DNA of 64,000 nucleotides. It comes from Morganella morganii (GTDB taxonomy: Bacteria; Pseudomonadota; Gammaproteobacteria; Enterobacterales; Enterobacteriaceae). The DNA lies in NCBI RefSeq assembly GCF_019243775.1, contig NZ_CP069157.1:682001-746000 (forward strand), read 5' to 3'. Positions within the stretch are counted from its first letter, which is position 1. Every line of letters begins with the position of its first letter. Positions 43,624 to 54,660 of this stretch are shown one piece after another. A model generated the notes under the pieces. It was given only the letters and a program-made list of their open reading frames with translations, had not been told where the DNA came from and did no database searches. A program made the translations under genes and the position numbers.

Positions 43624-45522
43624 TTATTTTTTATCGCTGATACGGGAAAAATCCCACTCTTTTAAAGCTTCTGCGGCATCTTTATTGCCGTATTTTGCCG
43701 ACAATATCAGGTTATCCCGTGCTTTGCGCAGATCATCATCGCTGCCGGTACCGGCCATTTTGTGATAGTACATCCACGCGACTTTATATTTCGCCATTTC
43801 ATGATGATTGCCCTGTTCAAGAGAGGTCATTTCATAATAGCGGGCAGCCTGCGGATAATCTTTTTCCAGCCCGGCCTGACCGAAATAGAGCATATCCCCG
43901 GCGAGGTGTGCGGTATTGCTGTCACCCAGTTTTGCTCCCGCATCAAAATACGCGAGGGCTTTTTTACCGTCGACCGGGATCCCGCGCTCATTCGGTTTGC
44001 GGTAGAGATTACCCAGCACGTTGTAAGCACGGGCGTACCCGTTTTTACCGGCCAGCTCATAGTAATAGATCATTTTTTCCGTATCTTCCGGAACGCGTTC
44101 GCCACGGGCATAGTTTACCCCCAGCGAGAATGCCGCCGGGCCGTCACCGCTTTCTGCTTTTTGCCGCTTCGCTTCAATTTCCTGTTCATAACGACCGTAT
44201 TGCTCATACACCTGCTTTTTCTTAATACGCTGCAGCACGGTTTCGCGTTCTGCATCCGTCAGTGTGGCGATAAGGTCGTCCCCCTCCCGGGAGCTGACAC
44301 CGGCAAGTGAGCCGTAGTAATAGGCTTCTGATGCATTCTTCTTCGCTATCTGCGCGTCATACATACCTTTCAGGGCATGTGTGTTGTTATACGTCAGTGA
44401 GCGGGTATACCACGCGATAGCTTTGTCAGGATCCGGTGCCCGGCGACAGAAGCCTTCAAGCCACGCATCACCCATCGCTTTGGTCCGGTCTTCCGGCGGC
44501 ATAAGCATATGGTTATCGGTATTTTCCGGATAGTCCGATTTTTTCAGCCACTCCGTCAGATACTGCTCCGCTTTAGCGGGATCGGCATCGTCACGGCGGC
44601 AATATTCCGGCGACATATAGTATTCGTAGAGTGTTTCTGTGGCAGAAATATCGCCGTTATCATGGCCTTTTTGCAGATAAGACAGTGCTTTATCCATGTC
44701 ATTATTCTGCTGGTAATAATAGAACAGGGCGATTTGTGCATCGGTCCGTTTATCTGCCTCTGATTCCAGCAGTGTGAGATATTTTTTGTTGTCTGCCTTA
44801 TACAGATAGCTGCCGTTGTCATCTCTGAGAGTGCCGCGATACAGCTGAGTCAGTGCTTCAAACGCGGCTTTTGACACCTCTTCATCACTGTTTTTCAGAC
44901 CGTTTTCCACCCGGGTGATAATACCGGTCCACTCCGGTGAATCCTGTGTAATGCGGTTCTCTCTGAGCTGCATGATGGCCAGCATGGTATCGGAGCAATT
45001 GTCACCTTTCTCCGCGCCACGGCGTAATACCGCCATTTTACCGTTATTGGTTTCAGTCGCTCCGGCCAGAGCGCAGAATGCAGGCAGATAACCGCTTTCC
45101 GCGCTTTTTTCAAACCAGTAACGGGTGGTATCATAATAGCCGCTGCTCTTATAGTGTTCCCCGGCGGCGTTCATGGCGCTGCTGTCTCCGGCCAGTGCCG
45201 GTTTTATCGTGCTCTCATAGAATGCGATATTTTCTGATACATCACGCGGCCCTTTGTAGGCACGTATCAGGACAATGGCTTTATCCCAGTCCGGTGTGAT
45301 AATCCGTCGCTGTGTCTCTTTATCGTACTCTCCCTTTTCATAGGTATCTGCCAGCAGGATTGTGGCATAGTTATGACCGGCATCTGCTGCCTTTTGCAGG
45401 TATGGCAGGGCTTGCAGCAGATCTTTTTGTGTGCCGCGCCCGAGAAAATAAGCATAACCGGTTTCATAAGCAGCATTTGGGCTTTCATCCGCCAGTTTTA
45501 CATTTATTTCAAACTGATCCAT
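43624..45522 (-). CDS. Sel1/TPR-repeat protein, 3' part of an amber-interrupted gene
   Basis: 632-aa ORF made of Sel1-like alpha/alpha repeats (for example PAAFSLGVNYARGERVPEDTEKMIYYYELAGKNGYARAYNVLGNLY, quoted here in parts: GVNYARGERV, ELAGKNGYARA, NVLGNLY). It has no signal peptide and no ribosome site. It is in the same frame as the preceding Sel1 ORF, separated only by TAG and three sense codons (Leu-Lys-Ala). Repeats run across the stop, so this is best read as the second part of one protein of about 1558 aa, either broken by a CAG-to-TAG change or expressed by readthrough. Function unknown. Confidence 0.75.
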   Translation of the reverse strand: MDQFEINVKLADESPNAAYETGYAYFLGRGTQKDLLQALPYLQKAADAGHNYATILLADTYEKGEYDKETQRRIITPDWDKAIVLIRAYKGPRDVSENIAFYESTIKPALAGDSSAMNAAGEHYKSSGYYDTTRYWFEKSAESGYLPAFCALAGATETNNGKMAVLRRGAEKGDNCSDTMLAIMQLRENRITQDSPEWTGIITRVENGLKNSDEEVSKAAFEALTQLYRGTLRDDNGSYLYKADNKKYLTLLESEADKRTDAQIALFYYYQQNNDMDKALSYLQKGHDNGDISATETLYEYYMSPEYCRRDDADPAKAEQYLTEWLKKSDYPENTDNHMLMPPEDRTKAMGDAWLEGFCRRAPDPDKAIAWYTRSLTYNNTHALKGMYDAQIAKKNASEAYYYGSLAGVSSREGDDLIATLTDAERETVLQRIKKKQVYEQYGRYEQEIEAKRQKAESGDGPAAFSLGVNYARGERVPEDTEKMIYYYELAGKNGYARAYNVLGNLYRKPNERGIPVDGKKALAYFDAGAKLGDSNTAHLAGDMLYFGQAGLEKDYPQAARYYEMTSLEQGNHHEMAKYKVAWMYYHKMAGTGSDDDLRKARDNLILSAKYGNKDAAEALKEWDFSRISDKK

Positions 45523-45531
45523 TGCTTTCAG

Positions 45532-48303
45532 CTAGTGAGCACCGTAATCACCGGCTTTGCTGAAATAATAACGGGCTTTCTGACGATCTGCGCTGACAAG
45601 ATTGCTGCCCTGCAGGTACTGTGTACCCAGATCACGCAGATAGCTGTTATTGCCGGTTCCCGGGAGTTTGTCATACAGCGACAGAAGCAATTTTTTATCT
45701 TCCGGACTGAGCGTGTCTGCGTTTTTGTAGTCATCAATCAGTGTGGTGACAGCATTTTCGTTACCGCCTTCGGCTGCCATTTTCAGGTAATACCGTGATT
45801 TTTCCGGATCCTGAATCAGGCCGTGGTTGCCGTTCCTCCAGGCATAAGATAATTCATAGGCGGCTTCAGCATCCCCTTTCTGTACGCGGGCATTCAGGTC
45901 TGCCAGGGTGTCACGGCTCTTTTTGACTTTGCTCAGGCGTGATTCTGTGAAACGGTAATCGCGATCAGGAATTTTTTCGTACCAGGCGACGGAGGTATTC
46001 AGGTCAGCTTTTACACCGTATTTACCTTCATAATAGATCTCGCCCAATTCATACATACAGGCCCATCCTCCGGCATCGGCACACTGTGTCAGCCGGGGCA
46101 CAATATCGCGTTCTGTCAGTCCGGTTACCTGCAGAAACGCCTGATTCAGGTTACTTTGTGTGCCGGAGCGGGTCGCGCTCTTCAGACGATTCACAATGTA
46201 TTCACCGGCGTCCGTGTTGCCCAGCGCTGCCGCTTTCATCATCAGTTCAATATCCGGACGCAGGATCTCATCGGTCATGTCCGGTTTATCTTCCGCATCT
46301 TCCAGTTTCAGCTTCGCATAGTAATACGTGACAACCGGATCCTGACCCAGCAGCGGTTCAATCAGTTTCTGCGCTTCAGCGTTATTATCCCGCAGGGCAA
46401 GCAGGACCCAGAATTGCCTGGCTAGGAGATTGTTTTTACCTTCGGAGAATACAATCTGCGTGACATCATGCCATTCTTTTTCCGTCAGCAGGGAGCGGGC
46501 ATATCCGCTTTTCATTATTTCCAGCGCCAGCTTTAAAGCCTGTTCATTATTGCCGGTATTGAGAGAAATAAGCGATTTTGCCAGGTGAACATCGGCACTG
46601 GGGGTATATTCGCCGGCTTTCAGATACAGTTCCATAGCCTGTTTACGGTTTTTTACCGGATCTTCCTGCAACAGATAATCGGCATAAAAATACGCCTGGC
46701 GGTAGTTATCATTTTCTTCGATATCTTTTTTCAGGAACGCGATAATCTCTTTTTCATCAATCTCACCGCCGGTATCAAAGGAAAAATAGAGATCGGTTAA
46801 ACGCCGGTAAGCCTTATCCTGAAAATAGGGATCTCTCAGCAGCGATTTATAGATCCCGACCGCTTTTTTCATATCCTGCTCAACACCGATACCTCTGGCA
46901 TATTTATAGGCCAGTTGATCCTGTGAATCCGGCAGGGGAGATAATTCAGCCGATTTTTTATTCAGTTCAAAGGCGCGAACCGGATCATAAATATTCCCTT
47001 CCTGGTCACCGTAACGTGCGGAAGCCAGCATCAGCGCCTCCGGGTCATCCGGATATTTTTCCAGTAGTTTGGCTAAATAGGCAGATACCTGTGCGTTGGT
47101 GTCGTTATCCGGAAACTGATAGCTGTCGGCAATATCCTCAATAATGTTGATTAATGCATCGTGATGTCCGGTATTCGCGGCCTGTTTCAGGTATTTCGCC
47201 GCCCGCTCCCGGTCATAACCGAAGGCATCATCAAAACGGATATTACGGTGGATTTGATAGAGCAGATAAAGGGCATCGGGATATCCGGCATCAGCTGCGG
47301 CTGTCAGATATTCAGGGTTTGTTTTGGTATCAAGATACCAGGTATAAAGGGCTTTCGGATCTTTTTGATTAATCAGCGGCTGTAAATAGCGGAGGGCTTT
47401 TTCTTTATCTGCGATAACACCCGTTCCCTGCATATAAGTGTCATAGAGGGCATAACGGGCATACTGATTGCCGTTCTCTGCCATTTTTTCCAGTTTTGCC
47501 AGCCGGGCGGTTATTTCATCTGCCGTTTCTGAGCCGAAAAGGGATAATGCTTTCGGCATCAAATCATCTTCATTGAGTGAGCTGATTTGTGAAAATGCCA
47601 TATAGCGGTATTTTTTTGCCTGTCCCGGATCGGCTTCTATTCCGTGACCGCCTTTTTCATATATTCCGGAAAGCAGCATAGCAGGCAGGGTAAATTGCTC
47701 GCTGAGTAACGGTGTCAGAATATCAACCGCTTTTTTATAATCTTTATCATATTCATACGCGATATAACCCAGCGCGAATTTTGCAAAAAACGATCCCTGA
47801 TCTGCGGCCGCAGTCATATATTTCCGCGCCTGTTCTGCATCTGACGGAATATTGCCGTATTTATCGAGGAGATAAATAGTGCCCAGTAATTCCTGAGCCT
47901 CACGGACACCGGCCTGTGCCGCAGCCTTCAGGGAGGTAATACCGTACTGATCCTGTGCGGTATCTTGTGTTATACCGTGATAGCGGTAATAACCGAGGTT
48001 GTATAAGGCACTTTTATTACCGGCGTTTGCGGCCCGTTCCAGCCACTGATAACCCAGCAACGCATTGGCCGGTACATCATAGCCGTTGAGATACATTACA
48101 GACAATGCATAGGCTGCCTGCGGATTATGTTCCGCCTCTGCGGAAAAATAACGGAATGCCCCGTCAGTATCCCCGGATAAATACAGCTCATAGCCTTTAT
48201 CTGCCGGGGTGCTGCCGGACGTCACTGAATACGTCAGCCAGGCCCCGCCGGACAGTGCAATAGCAATAAGCAGAGCAAGCCCCAGTTTACGTTGCTTTGT
48301 CAT
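45532..48303 (-). CDS. Membrane-anchored or secreted Sel1/TPR-repeat protein, 5' part
   Basis: 923 codons beginning MTKQRKLGLALLIAIALSGG, a signal peptide or N-terminal membrane anchor, followed by many Sel1 repeats of about 36 residues. Typical units are AAYALSVMYLNGYDVPANAL, WLERAANAGNKSALYNLGYY and YMTAAADQGSFFAKFALGYI. A 70-residue upstream extension in frame to 48513 lacks coding character. The ORF ends at TAG after DYGAH, in the middle of a repeat, and continues in the same frame in the next entry. Sel1 proteins are periplasmic or cytosolic scaffolds; the partner here is not known. Confidence 0.8.
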   Translation of the reverse strand: MTKQRKLGLALLIAIALSGGAWLTYSVTSGSTPADKGYELYLSGDTDGAFRYFSAEAEHNPQAAYALSVMYLNGYDVPANALLGYQWLERAANAGNKSALYNLGYYRYHGITQDTAQDQYGITSLKAAAQAGVREAQELLGTIYLLDKYGNIPSDAEQARKYMTAAADQGSFFAKFALGYIAYEYDKDYKKAVDILTPLLSEQFTLPAMLLSGIYEKGGHGIEADPGQAKKYRYMAFSQISSLNEDDLMPKALSLFGSETADEITARLAKLEKMAENGNQYARYALYDTYMQGTGVIADKEKALRYLQPLINQKDPKALYTWYLDTKTNPEYLTAAADAGYPDALYLLYQIHRNIRFDDAFGYDRERAAKYLKQAANTGHHDALINIIEDIADSYQFPDNDTNAQVSAYLAKLLEKYPDDPEALMLASARYGDQEGNIYDPVRAFELNKKSAELSPLPDSQDQLAYKYARGIGVEQDMKKAVGIYKSLLRDPYFQDKAYRRLTDLYFSFDTGGEIDEKEIIAFLKKDIEENDNYRQAYFYADYLLQEDPVKNRKQAMELYLKAGEYTPSADVHLAKSLISLNTGNNEQALKLALEIMKSGYARSLLTEKEWHDVTQIVFSEGKNNLLARQFWVLLALRDNNAEAQKLIEPLLGQDPVVTYYYAKLKLEDAEDKPDMTDEILRPDIELMMKAAALGNTDAGEYIVNRLKSATRSGTQSNLNQAFLQVTGLTERDIVPRLTQCADAGGWACMYELGEIYYEGKYGVKADLNTSVAWYEKIPDRDYRFTESRLSKVKKSRDTLADLNARVQKGDAEAAYELSYAWRNGNHGLIQDPEKSRYYLKMAAEGGNENAVTTLIDDYKNADTLSPEDKKLLLSLYDKLPGTGNNSYLRDLGTQYLQGSNLVSADRQKARYYFSKAGDYGAH

Positions 48304-48774
48304 ATCAGTCCTTATACGGATTAATCTTAAATAAACAGTAAGACAGAAAATAAAAATTTCACTTAGTGTAACGGAATGGAGAGGTAATTCAATGTTATCC
48401 GGCCAACAGAAAAATAAATGAAAACAGCCTGTTATTATCGGAGAATATCCGGTGTAATCGGTTTTTTGATGCGGAAAAATCGTTATCTGAATAACAAACG
48501 GGAGATGATACAAAGAAGCGAAGTTTGGGCGGAAAATTAACCTGACAAAGAAGATTTAATATATTGCATTCGTTTCCGAGAGATATTCAGAATAACAATA
48601 TCCCTGAGATTTATGAATATCATTAGTAAGGTTTGCAGGGATATTTGCATTACCTGCCTGATATTGGCACACAAATCAAAAAATTGGTGGATCACTTTTG
48701 CGACACTCAGCACCTGATGTAAAAAAGCCACCCTGTGAAGAGTGGCTTAATACACTGATAAATCAGTAAAAATT
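48304..48774. other. Gap between the Sel1 gene and tRNA-Ile
   Basis: 471 bp, AT-rich. It contains the presumed Sel1 gene promoter on the minus strand (unassigned) and the tRNA terminator at 48725-48747. A 64-codon minus-strand frame at 48537-48731 overlaps that terminator and looks spurious. Confidence 0.5.
48725..48747 (-). terminator. Terminator of the tRNA-Ile transcript
   Basis: AAGCCAC pairs with GTGGCTT around a 9-nt loop. On the minus strand it is followed by a T run (48721-48726). It lies 27 bp past the tRNA 3' end. Confidence 0.85.
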
Positions 48775-48851
48775 TGGTGGCCCCTACTGGACTTGAACCA
48801 GTGACCAAGCGATTATGAGTCGCGTGCTCTAACCAACTGAGCTAAGGGGCC
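48775..48851 (-). tRNA. ileX: tRNA-Ile (anticodon CAU, lysidine-modified type)
   Basis: 77-nt cloverleaf with encoded CCA. The acceptor stem GGCCCCT pairs with AGGGGCC, the D-arm carries AGCTCAGTTGGTTAGAGCA, the anticodon loop CTCATAA has CAT, and the T-loop is GGTTCAAGTCC. The body matches enteric tRNA-Ile2 (ileX/ileY), whose C34 is converted to lysidine by TilS to read AUA, rather than initiator or elongator Met tRNA. It lies downstream of rpoD as in E. coli. Confidence 0.96.
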
Positions 48852-49003
48852 GAAGTGGGTGAGATTATACTGCCAGTTGTCTGCGGGGTCTAGCGTTTCT
48901 TGTCTATCTGACTGTTTTATGAGCGGAATATTGCCTGTCAAAAATGATTTCTGAATATCAATTGTGTAAGTGAATTACTTCTTGTCCGGCAATGAATAAG
49001 CAT

Positions 49004-49029
49004 AAAAAAAGGCGCCGTTAAACGGCGCC
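49004..49029 (-). terminator. rpoD operon terminator
   Basis: Stem GGCGCCGTT/AACGGCGCC with a 1-2 nt loop and seven T on the minus strand, 27 bp after the rpoD stop. Confidence 0.9.
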
Positions 49030-49055
49030 TGATAATGCTCTGATCCTGAAGCGGA

Positions 49056-50906
49056 TTATTCGTCCAGGAAGCTGCGTAACACTTCAGAACGGCTCGGGTG
49101 GCGCAGTTTGCGCAGTGCCTTCGCTTCAATCTGACGGATACGTTCGCGGGTAACGTCAAACTGTTTACCCACTTCTTCCAGCGTGTGGTCAGTATTCATA
49201 TCAATACCGAAACGCATACGCAGAACTTTCGCTTCACGCGGGGTCAGGCCGGCCAGCACTTCGTGAGTTGCGGAACGCAGGCTCTCTGAGGTGGCTGAAT
49301 CCAGCGGCAGTTCGAGGGTGGTATCCTCGATGAAATCCCCTAAGTGCGAATCTTCATCATCACCAATCGGTGTTTCCATTGAGATTGGCTCTTTGGCGAT
49401 TTTCAGCACTTTGCGGATTTTATCTTCCGGCATCAGCATCCGCTCTGCCAGTTCTTCCGGTGACGGCTCACGGCCCATCTCCTGAAGCATCTGACGGGAG
49501 ATACGGTTGAGTTTGTTGATAGTCTCAATCATATGCACCGGGATACGGATAGTACGCGCCTGGTCCGCGATAGAGCGGGTAATCGCCTGACGGATCCACC
49601 AGGTGGCATAGGTTGAGAACTTATAACCACGACGGTATTCAAATTTATCAACCGCTTTCATCAGACCGATGTTACCTTCCTGAATCAGATCCAGGAACTG
49701 CAGGCCACGGTTGGTGTATTTTTTCGCGATAGAGATAACCAGACGTAAGTTCGCCTCAACCATCTCTTTTTTCGCACGGCGGGCTTTCGCTTCACCGATA
49801 GACATGCGGCGGTTAATATCTTTGACCTGTTCAATGGTCAGGCCGGTTTCTTCTTCAATCTGACGCAGACGTTGCAGGCTGCGTTCAACTTCTTCCGCGA
49901 CATCCTGCAGTTTTTCAGACCACGGTTTGTTCATCGCGACAGCAGCAGTAAACCAGGAATCACTGGTTTCATTGCCGGTGAACAGGGTGATGAAGTTTTT
50001 CTTCGGCATTTTGCTCTGCTCAACGCAGAGTTTCATGATGTAGCGTTCCTGCTGACGGACACGATCCATCATTTCACGCATGTTGTTGACCAGATGGTCA
50101 AACTGCTTCGGAACTAAACGGAACTCTTTGAAAACTTCAGAGAGCTGCTGGATTTCCGCATTGGTGTTCGGGTGGTCGCGGCCGTGAATTTTAATCTGCT
50201 GACGCGCTTTTTCATGCTGCACACGCAGCGCTTCGAATTTCTGACGAGCCAGTTCAGGATCGATGCTGTTATCGTCATCGCTGTCACTGTCATCCTCTTC
50301 TTCTTCGTCTTCGTCGTCGTCATCTTTGTTTAATTCTTCGGCCGGCAGCTCAGAACCGATGTTGGTTGCGGTTGGTGCCAGATCTTCTTCCGCGTTCGGG
50401 TCAACAAAGCCGGTAATCAGGTCAGAAAGACGGACTTCGCCTGCTTCAACGCGGTCGTACTGATCGAGTAAATACGTGATTGCCTCAGGATATTCAGCAA
50501 CGGAACACTGAACCTGATTGATGCCATCTTCGATGCGCTTGGCAATGTCAATTTCGCCTTCGCGGGTCAACAGTTCTACCGTCCCCATTTCACGCATATA
50601 CATACGTACAGGGTCAGTGGTCCGGCCAATTTCCGATTCTACACTTGAGAGGACTTGTGCTGCAGCTTCGGCTGCATCATCATCGGTGTCTGTTGAATTC
50701 TCTGCCAGCATCAGATCATCAGCATCAGGTGCTTCTTCCATTACCTGAATGCCCATGTCATTGATCATCTGGATAATATCTTCGATCTGATCAGAATCGA
50801 CGATATCTTCAGGCAGATGATCATTGACTTCAGCATAGGTCAGATAGCCTTGCTCCTTACCACGGGTGACAAGAAGTTTCAGCTGTGACTGCGGGTTTTG
50901 CTCCAT
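49056..50906 (-). CDS. rpoD: RNA polymerase sigma factor 70 (RpoD)
   Basis: 616-aa housekeeping sigma factor (E. coli 613). It starts [20 protein letters not shown]. Region 1.1 is followed by region 1.2 ([16 protein letters not shown]) and a strongly acidic non-conserved segment ([19 protein letters not shown]). Region 2 has [20 protein letters not shown] and [14 protein letters not shown], region 3 follows, and region 4 has [21 protein letters not shown] 16-codon upstream extension in frame is unlikely to be used. Last gene of rpsU-dnaG-rpoD. Confidence 0.98.
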   Translation of the reverse strand: MEQNPQSQLKLLVTRGKEQGYLTYAEVNDHLPEDIVDSDQIEDIIQMINDMGIQVMEEAPDADDLMLAENSTDTDDDAAEAAAQVLSSVESEIGRTTDPVRMYMREMGTVELLTREGEIDIAKRIEDGINQVQCSVAEYPEAITYLLDQYDRVEAGEVRLSDLITGFVDPNAEEDLAPTATNIGSELPAEELNKDDDDEDEEEEDDSDSDDDNSIDPELARQKFEALRVQHEKARQQIKIHGRDHPNTNAEIQQLSEVFKEFRLVPKQFDHLVNNMREMMDRVRQQERYIMKLCVEQSKMPKKNFITLFTGNETSDSWFTAAVAMNKPWSEKLQDVAEEVERSLQRLRQIEEETGLTIEQVKDINRRMSIGEAKARRAKKEMVEANLRLVISIAKKYTNRGLQFLDLIQEGNIGLMKAVDKFEYRRGYKFSTYATWWIRQAITRSIADQARTIRIPVHMIETINKLNRISRQMLQEMGREPSPEELAERMLMPEDKIRKVLKIAKEPISMETPIGDDEDSHLGDFIEDTTLELPLDSATSESLRSATHEVLAGLTPREAKVLRMRFGIDMNTDHTLEEVGKQFDVTRERIRQIEAKALRKLRHPSRSEVLRSFLDE

Positions 50907-51090
50907 AAGACGGTATCCACACTTCTGAGTATTTAGGTTTGTGTTGGTCGGCAAAACAACTTAGCCAGCAACAATAACAATCAAGGATTTCTTTTCTTCG
51001 GCCATGAACCTTGGTGACATGGCATGCAGGGCTGTTCCTGCTGTCTGCGGCACTTAAGCCGTTATATTCATCATAGTTTAATAATAATAC

Positions 51091-52827
51091 TTATTGCCGG
51101 ACCCGCACGAGAAGACTCACTTCATTGCGCTCTTCAGGGGTCAGACCTTCTGTCCGCTCTTTGGCGATCAGGAAGTTAAATCTGTCATTGAGAGCAGATA
51201 CCACCAGATGATTTAAGGCATCTTTGAAGGTTTTTTCTGCTATCTCATCTATCTCTATATCGTTCCATCCGGCCAGTTTTTCAAGCTGTGGCGCTAATTT
51301 ATTATCACGGTAGTGTTCCAGTAACTGACCGGTGGTCAGCCCGGGCTGTGATAAACAGGTATCAATCAGCTCCCTGAATAATGAAAAACCGGCAATACGG
51401 CTGGTATCAATGGATTCCAGCGGCGGCACTAATTGTGCAAACTGCGGATTCTGCACCAGCAGGGCAATCAGGATCCGCATGGTAGTCGGTTTCAGTTTCG
51501 GAGCCTGATAACCGGGACTGTTTTCACTCTGGCGGACCGCCTGTTTGAGCTGCGTGATATCCGGTAATCCGAGTAAATTGCCCAGATCCTGCAATAAAAA
51601 CGCCTGTTGGGCTTCACCCGGCACGCGGCTTATCAGCGGCATGGCGAGGGCATTCAGCTTGCTGCGCCCCTCCGGGGTGCTCATATCCACCTGGCGCAGC
51701 AGGGTATCGAACAGAAACTGAGACAGACTGTGTGCCTCATTCTGCCGCTGCTCGAAGGCTTCACGGCCTTCGCGGCGCACCAGTGAATCCGGATCGTCGC
51801 CGTCCGGTAAAAACATAAAACGAAGCTGCCGCCCGTCATTAAGATGGGGAAGAGCAGTTTCGAGTGCCCGCCAGGCGGCTTCACGTCCGGCGCGGTCTCC
51901 GTCATAACAACAAATTATGGTATCAGATGTCCGATAGAGCAACTGTATGTGCTCTGCCGTTGTCGATGTCCCGAGTGAGGCCACCGCATAATCAATACCG
52001 AACTGTGCCAGGGCAACCACATCCATATAGCCTTCCACCACAAGGATGCGGGACAGTTCGCGGTTATTCTGCTGCGCTTCATACAGCCCGAATAACTGGC
52101 GGCCCTTATGAAAAATATCGGTTTCCGGTGAATTCAGGTATTTCGGCAGTGCGTCATCAAGAACACGTCCGCCGAAGGCAATTACCCGGCCGCGCCGGTC
52201 GCGGATAGGAAACATCACACGTTCCCGGAAACGGTCATAGCAGCGGCCGTTATCATTGACCACTAACATGCCGGCATCCAGCAACTGCTGACGATCATCC
52301 TCACTGCGGGCAAAGCGTTTGAGAACGTTGTCCCATCCGGCGGGGGCATAGCCGATTGCAAACCGGCTGATAATTTCCTGACTCAGACCCCGGCGGTTCA
52401 GATACTCACGGGCATGACCGGCGTTATCGGCCTGTAATGCATGGCGGTAAAAGCTGTCCAGTTTTTCCATCAGCTGATACAGGTTCTGGCGCTGATGTTT
52501 TTCTATCTGGCTGCTGCCGCTTCCGGTTTCATAAGGAACATCCAGCCCGTGCATTGCTGCTAATTCTTCGATCGCCTCGACAAACTCGAGCCGGTCATAA
52601 TTAATTAAAAAATCAATAGCATTGCCGTGGGCACCACAGCCGAAGCAGTGGTAAAACTGTTTATCGCTGCTGACTGTAAAAGAGGGAGTTTTTTCGTTGT
52701 GGAAAGGACAACACGCCTGGTGATTTTTACCGTGTTTTTTCAGCGGCACCCTGACATCGATAAGATCGATGATATCGGTTCTCGCTAATAAGTCGTTGAT
52801 AAATGTGCGTGGAATGCGCCCGGCCAT
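51091..52827 (-). CDS. dnaG: DNA primase
   Basis: 578-aa primase (E. coli 581), which lays RNA primers at the fork with DnaB. The start MAGRIPRTFINDLLARTDII has AAGGGG upstream; a 24-codon in-frame extension is not supported. The N-terminal CHC2 zinc site reads CCPFHNEKTPSF...FYHCFGCGAHG. The TOPRIM domain has VVEGYMDVVAL and CYDGDRAGREAA. The C-terminal DnaB-interaction domain follows. It lies between rpsU (111 bp upstream) and rpoD (184 bp downstream). Confidence 0.98.
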   Translation of the reverse strand: MAGRIPRTFINDLLARTDIIDLIDVRVPLKKHGKNHQACCPFHNEKTPSFTVSSDKQFYHCFGCGAHGNAIDFLINYDRLEFVEAIEELAAMHGLDVPYETGSGSSQIEKHQRQNLYQLMEKLDSFYRHALQADNAGHAREYLNRRGLSQEIISRFAIGYAPAGWDNVLKRFARSEDDRQQLLDAGMLVVNDNGRCYDRFRERVMFPIRDRRGRVIAFGGRVLDDALPKYLNSPETDIFHKGRQLFGLYEAQQNNRELSRILVVEGYMDVVALAQFGIDYAVASLGTSTTAEHIQLLYRTSDTIICCYDGDRAGREAAWRALETALPHLNDGRQLRFMFLPDGDDPDSLVRREGREAFEQRQNEAHSLSQFLFDTLLRQVDMSTPEGRSKLNALAMPLISRVPGEAQQAFLLQDLGNLLGLPDITQLKQAVRQSENSPGYQAPKLKPTTMRILIALLVQNPQFAQLVPPLESIDTSRIAGFSLFRELIDTCLSQPGLTTGQLLEHYRDNKLAPQLEKLAGWNDIEIDEIAEKTFKDALNHLVVSALNDRFNFLIAKERTEGLTPEERNEVSLLVRVRQ

Positions 52828-52938
52828 AACCCCTTTTTCGCCTGTCTGATAACGATAATAAGCCGCGCTTCCTTCCGGAAACACGGCCATTAACTGCAAC
52901 TACTGCGGTCTGACTAAGTTGCGGCGCGGCCGCAGCGA

Positions 52939-53603
<665 letters not shown>

Positions 53604-54623
53604 ATGCGAGTGTTAGGCATTGAAACGTCCTGCGATGAAACCGGAATCGCAATTTATGATGATGAAGCCGGTTTGCTGGCTAATCAGTTATACAGCCAGA
53701 TCAAAGTCCACGCAGATTACGGCGGCGTGGTGCCGGAACTGGCATCCCGTGACCATATCCGGAAAACGGTGCCGCTGATTCAGGCTGCGCTGAAAGAAGC
53801 CGGTCTGACGGCACAGGATATTGATGCGGTGGCCTATACCGCAGGACCGGGGCTGGTCGGGGCGCTGATGGTCGGGGCAACAGTCGGCCGTGCGCTGGCG
53901 TTTTCCTGGGATGTCCCGGCGGTGCCGGTTCACCATATGGAAGGCCATCTGCTGGCACCGATGCTGGAAGAACATCAGCCGGAGTTTCCGTTTGTCGCGC
54001 TGCTGGTATCCGGCGGTCATACGCAGTTAATCAGTGTGACCGGTATCGGTGAATACACGCTGCTGGGTGAATCTATCGATGATGCAGCCGGTGAAGCCTT
54101 TGATAAAACAGCCAAATTACTGGGACTGGATTATCCGGGCGGGCCTGCACTGTCACGCATGGCAGCACAGGGCACGCCGGGACGTTTTACCTTCCCGCGT
54201 CCGATGACCGACCGGCCGGGGCTGGATTTCAGCTTCTCCGGGCTGAAAACCTTTGCCGCTAATACCATTCATCAGAATGATGATTCAGACCAGACAAAGG
54301 CGGATATCGCCCGTGCTTTTGAAGATGCGGTGGTCGATACGCTGGTGATCAAATGCAAACGCGCGCTGGAGCAGACCGGCTTTAAACGGCTGGTGATGGC
54401 TGGCGGCGTGAGTGCAAACCGCACACTGCGCGAATGCATGGCGCAGACACTGCAAAAACTGGGCGGAGAAGCGTTCTATGCCCGCCCTGAACTGTGTACG
54501 GATAACGGTGCGATGATCGCGCTGGCCGGGATGATCCGCTTCAAAGGCGGTATGCGCAGTGAATTAGGCGTGACTGTCCGTCCGCGGTGGCCGCTGGCTG
54601 AGTTACCGCCGCTGGACAAATAA
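53604..54623 (+). CDS. tsaD: tRNA N6-adenosine threonylcarbamoyltransferase TsaD
   Basis: 339-aa Kae1/TsaD ASKHA-fold enzyme (E. coli 337). With TsaB and TsaE it transfers the threonylcarbamoyl group to A37 of ANN-decoding tRNAs. The start [20 protein letters not shown] is the family N-terminus; a 24-codon upstream extension in frame is not supported. The metal-binding HMEGH motif lies in [13 protein letters not shown], and VSGGHTQLI and [12 protein letters not shown] are nucleotide-site motifs. Divergent from rpsU as in E. coli. Confidence 0.97.
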   Translation: MRVLGIETSCDETGIAIYDDEAGLLANQLYSQIKVHADYGGVVPELASRDHIRKTVPLIQAALKEAGLTAQDIDAVAYTAGPGLVGALMVGATVGRALAFSWDVPAVPVHHMEGHLLAPMLEEHQPEFPFVALLVSGGHTQLISVTGIGEYTLLGESIDDAAGEAFDKTAKLLGLDYPGGPALSRMAAQGTPGRFTFPRPMTDRPGLDFSFSGLKTFAANTIHQNDDSDQTKADIARAFEDAVVDTLVIKCKRALEQTGFKRLVMAGGVSANRTLRECMAQTLQKLGGEAFYARPELCTDNGAMIALAGMIRFKGGMRSELGVTVRPRWPLAELPPLDK

Positions 54624-54634
54624 TTTCCGGACAC

Positions 54635-54660
54635 AAAAAAGGCGCTTCAGCGCCTTTTTT
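54635..54660. terminator. Bidirectional terminator tsaD/plsY
   Basis: Perfect GGCGC/GCGCC stem with a TTCA tetraloop, flanked by six A and six T, serving the convergent tsaD and plsY. Confidence 0.93.

Noticed and set aside
48537..48731. 64-codon minus-strand ORF between the Sel1 gene and tRNA-Ile
   Set aside because: Its start lies inside the tRNA terminator, it has no ribosome site and no recognisable family. A remnant transposase was considered but not supported.
48600..48851. Possible integration (att) site at tRNA-Ile
   Set aside because: I looked for a duplicated tRNA 3' end nearby and found only a 7-bp TTGGTGG match. There is no integrase or island boundary.
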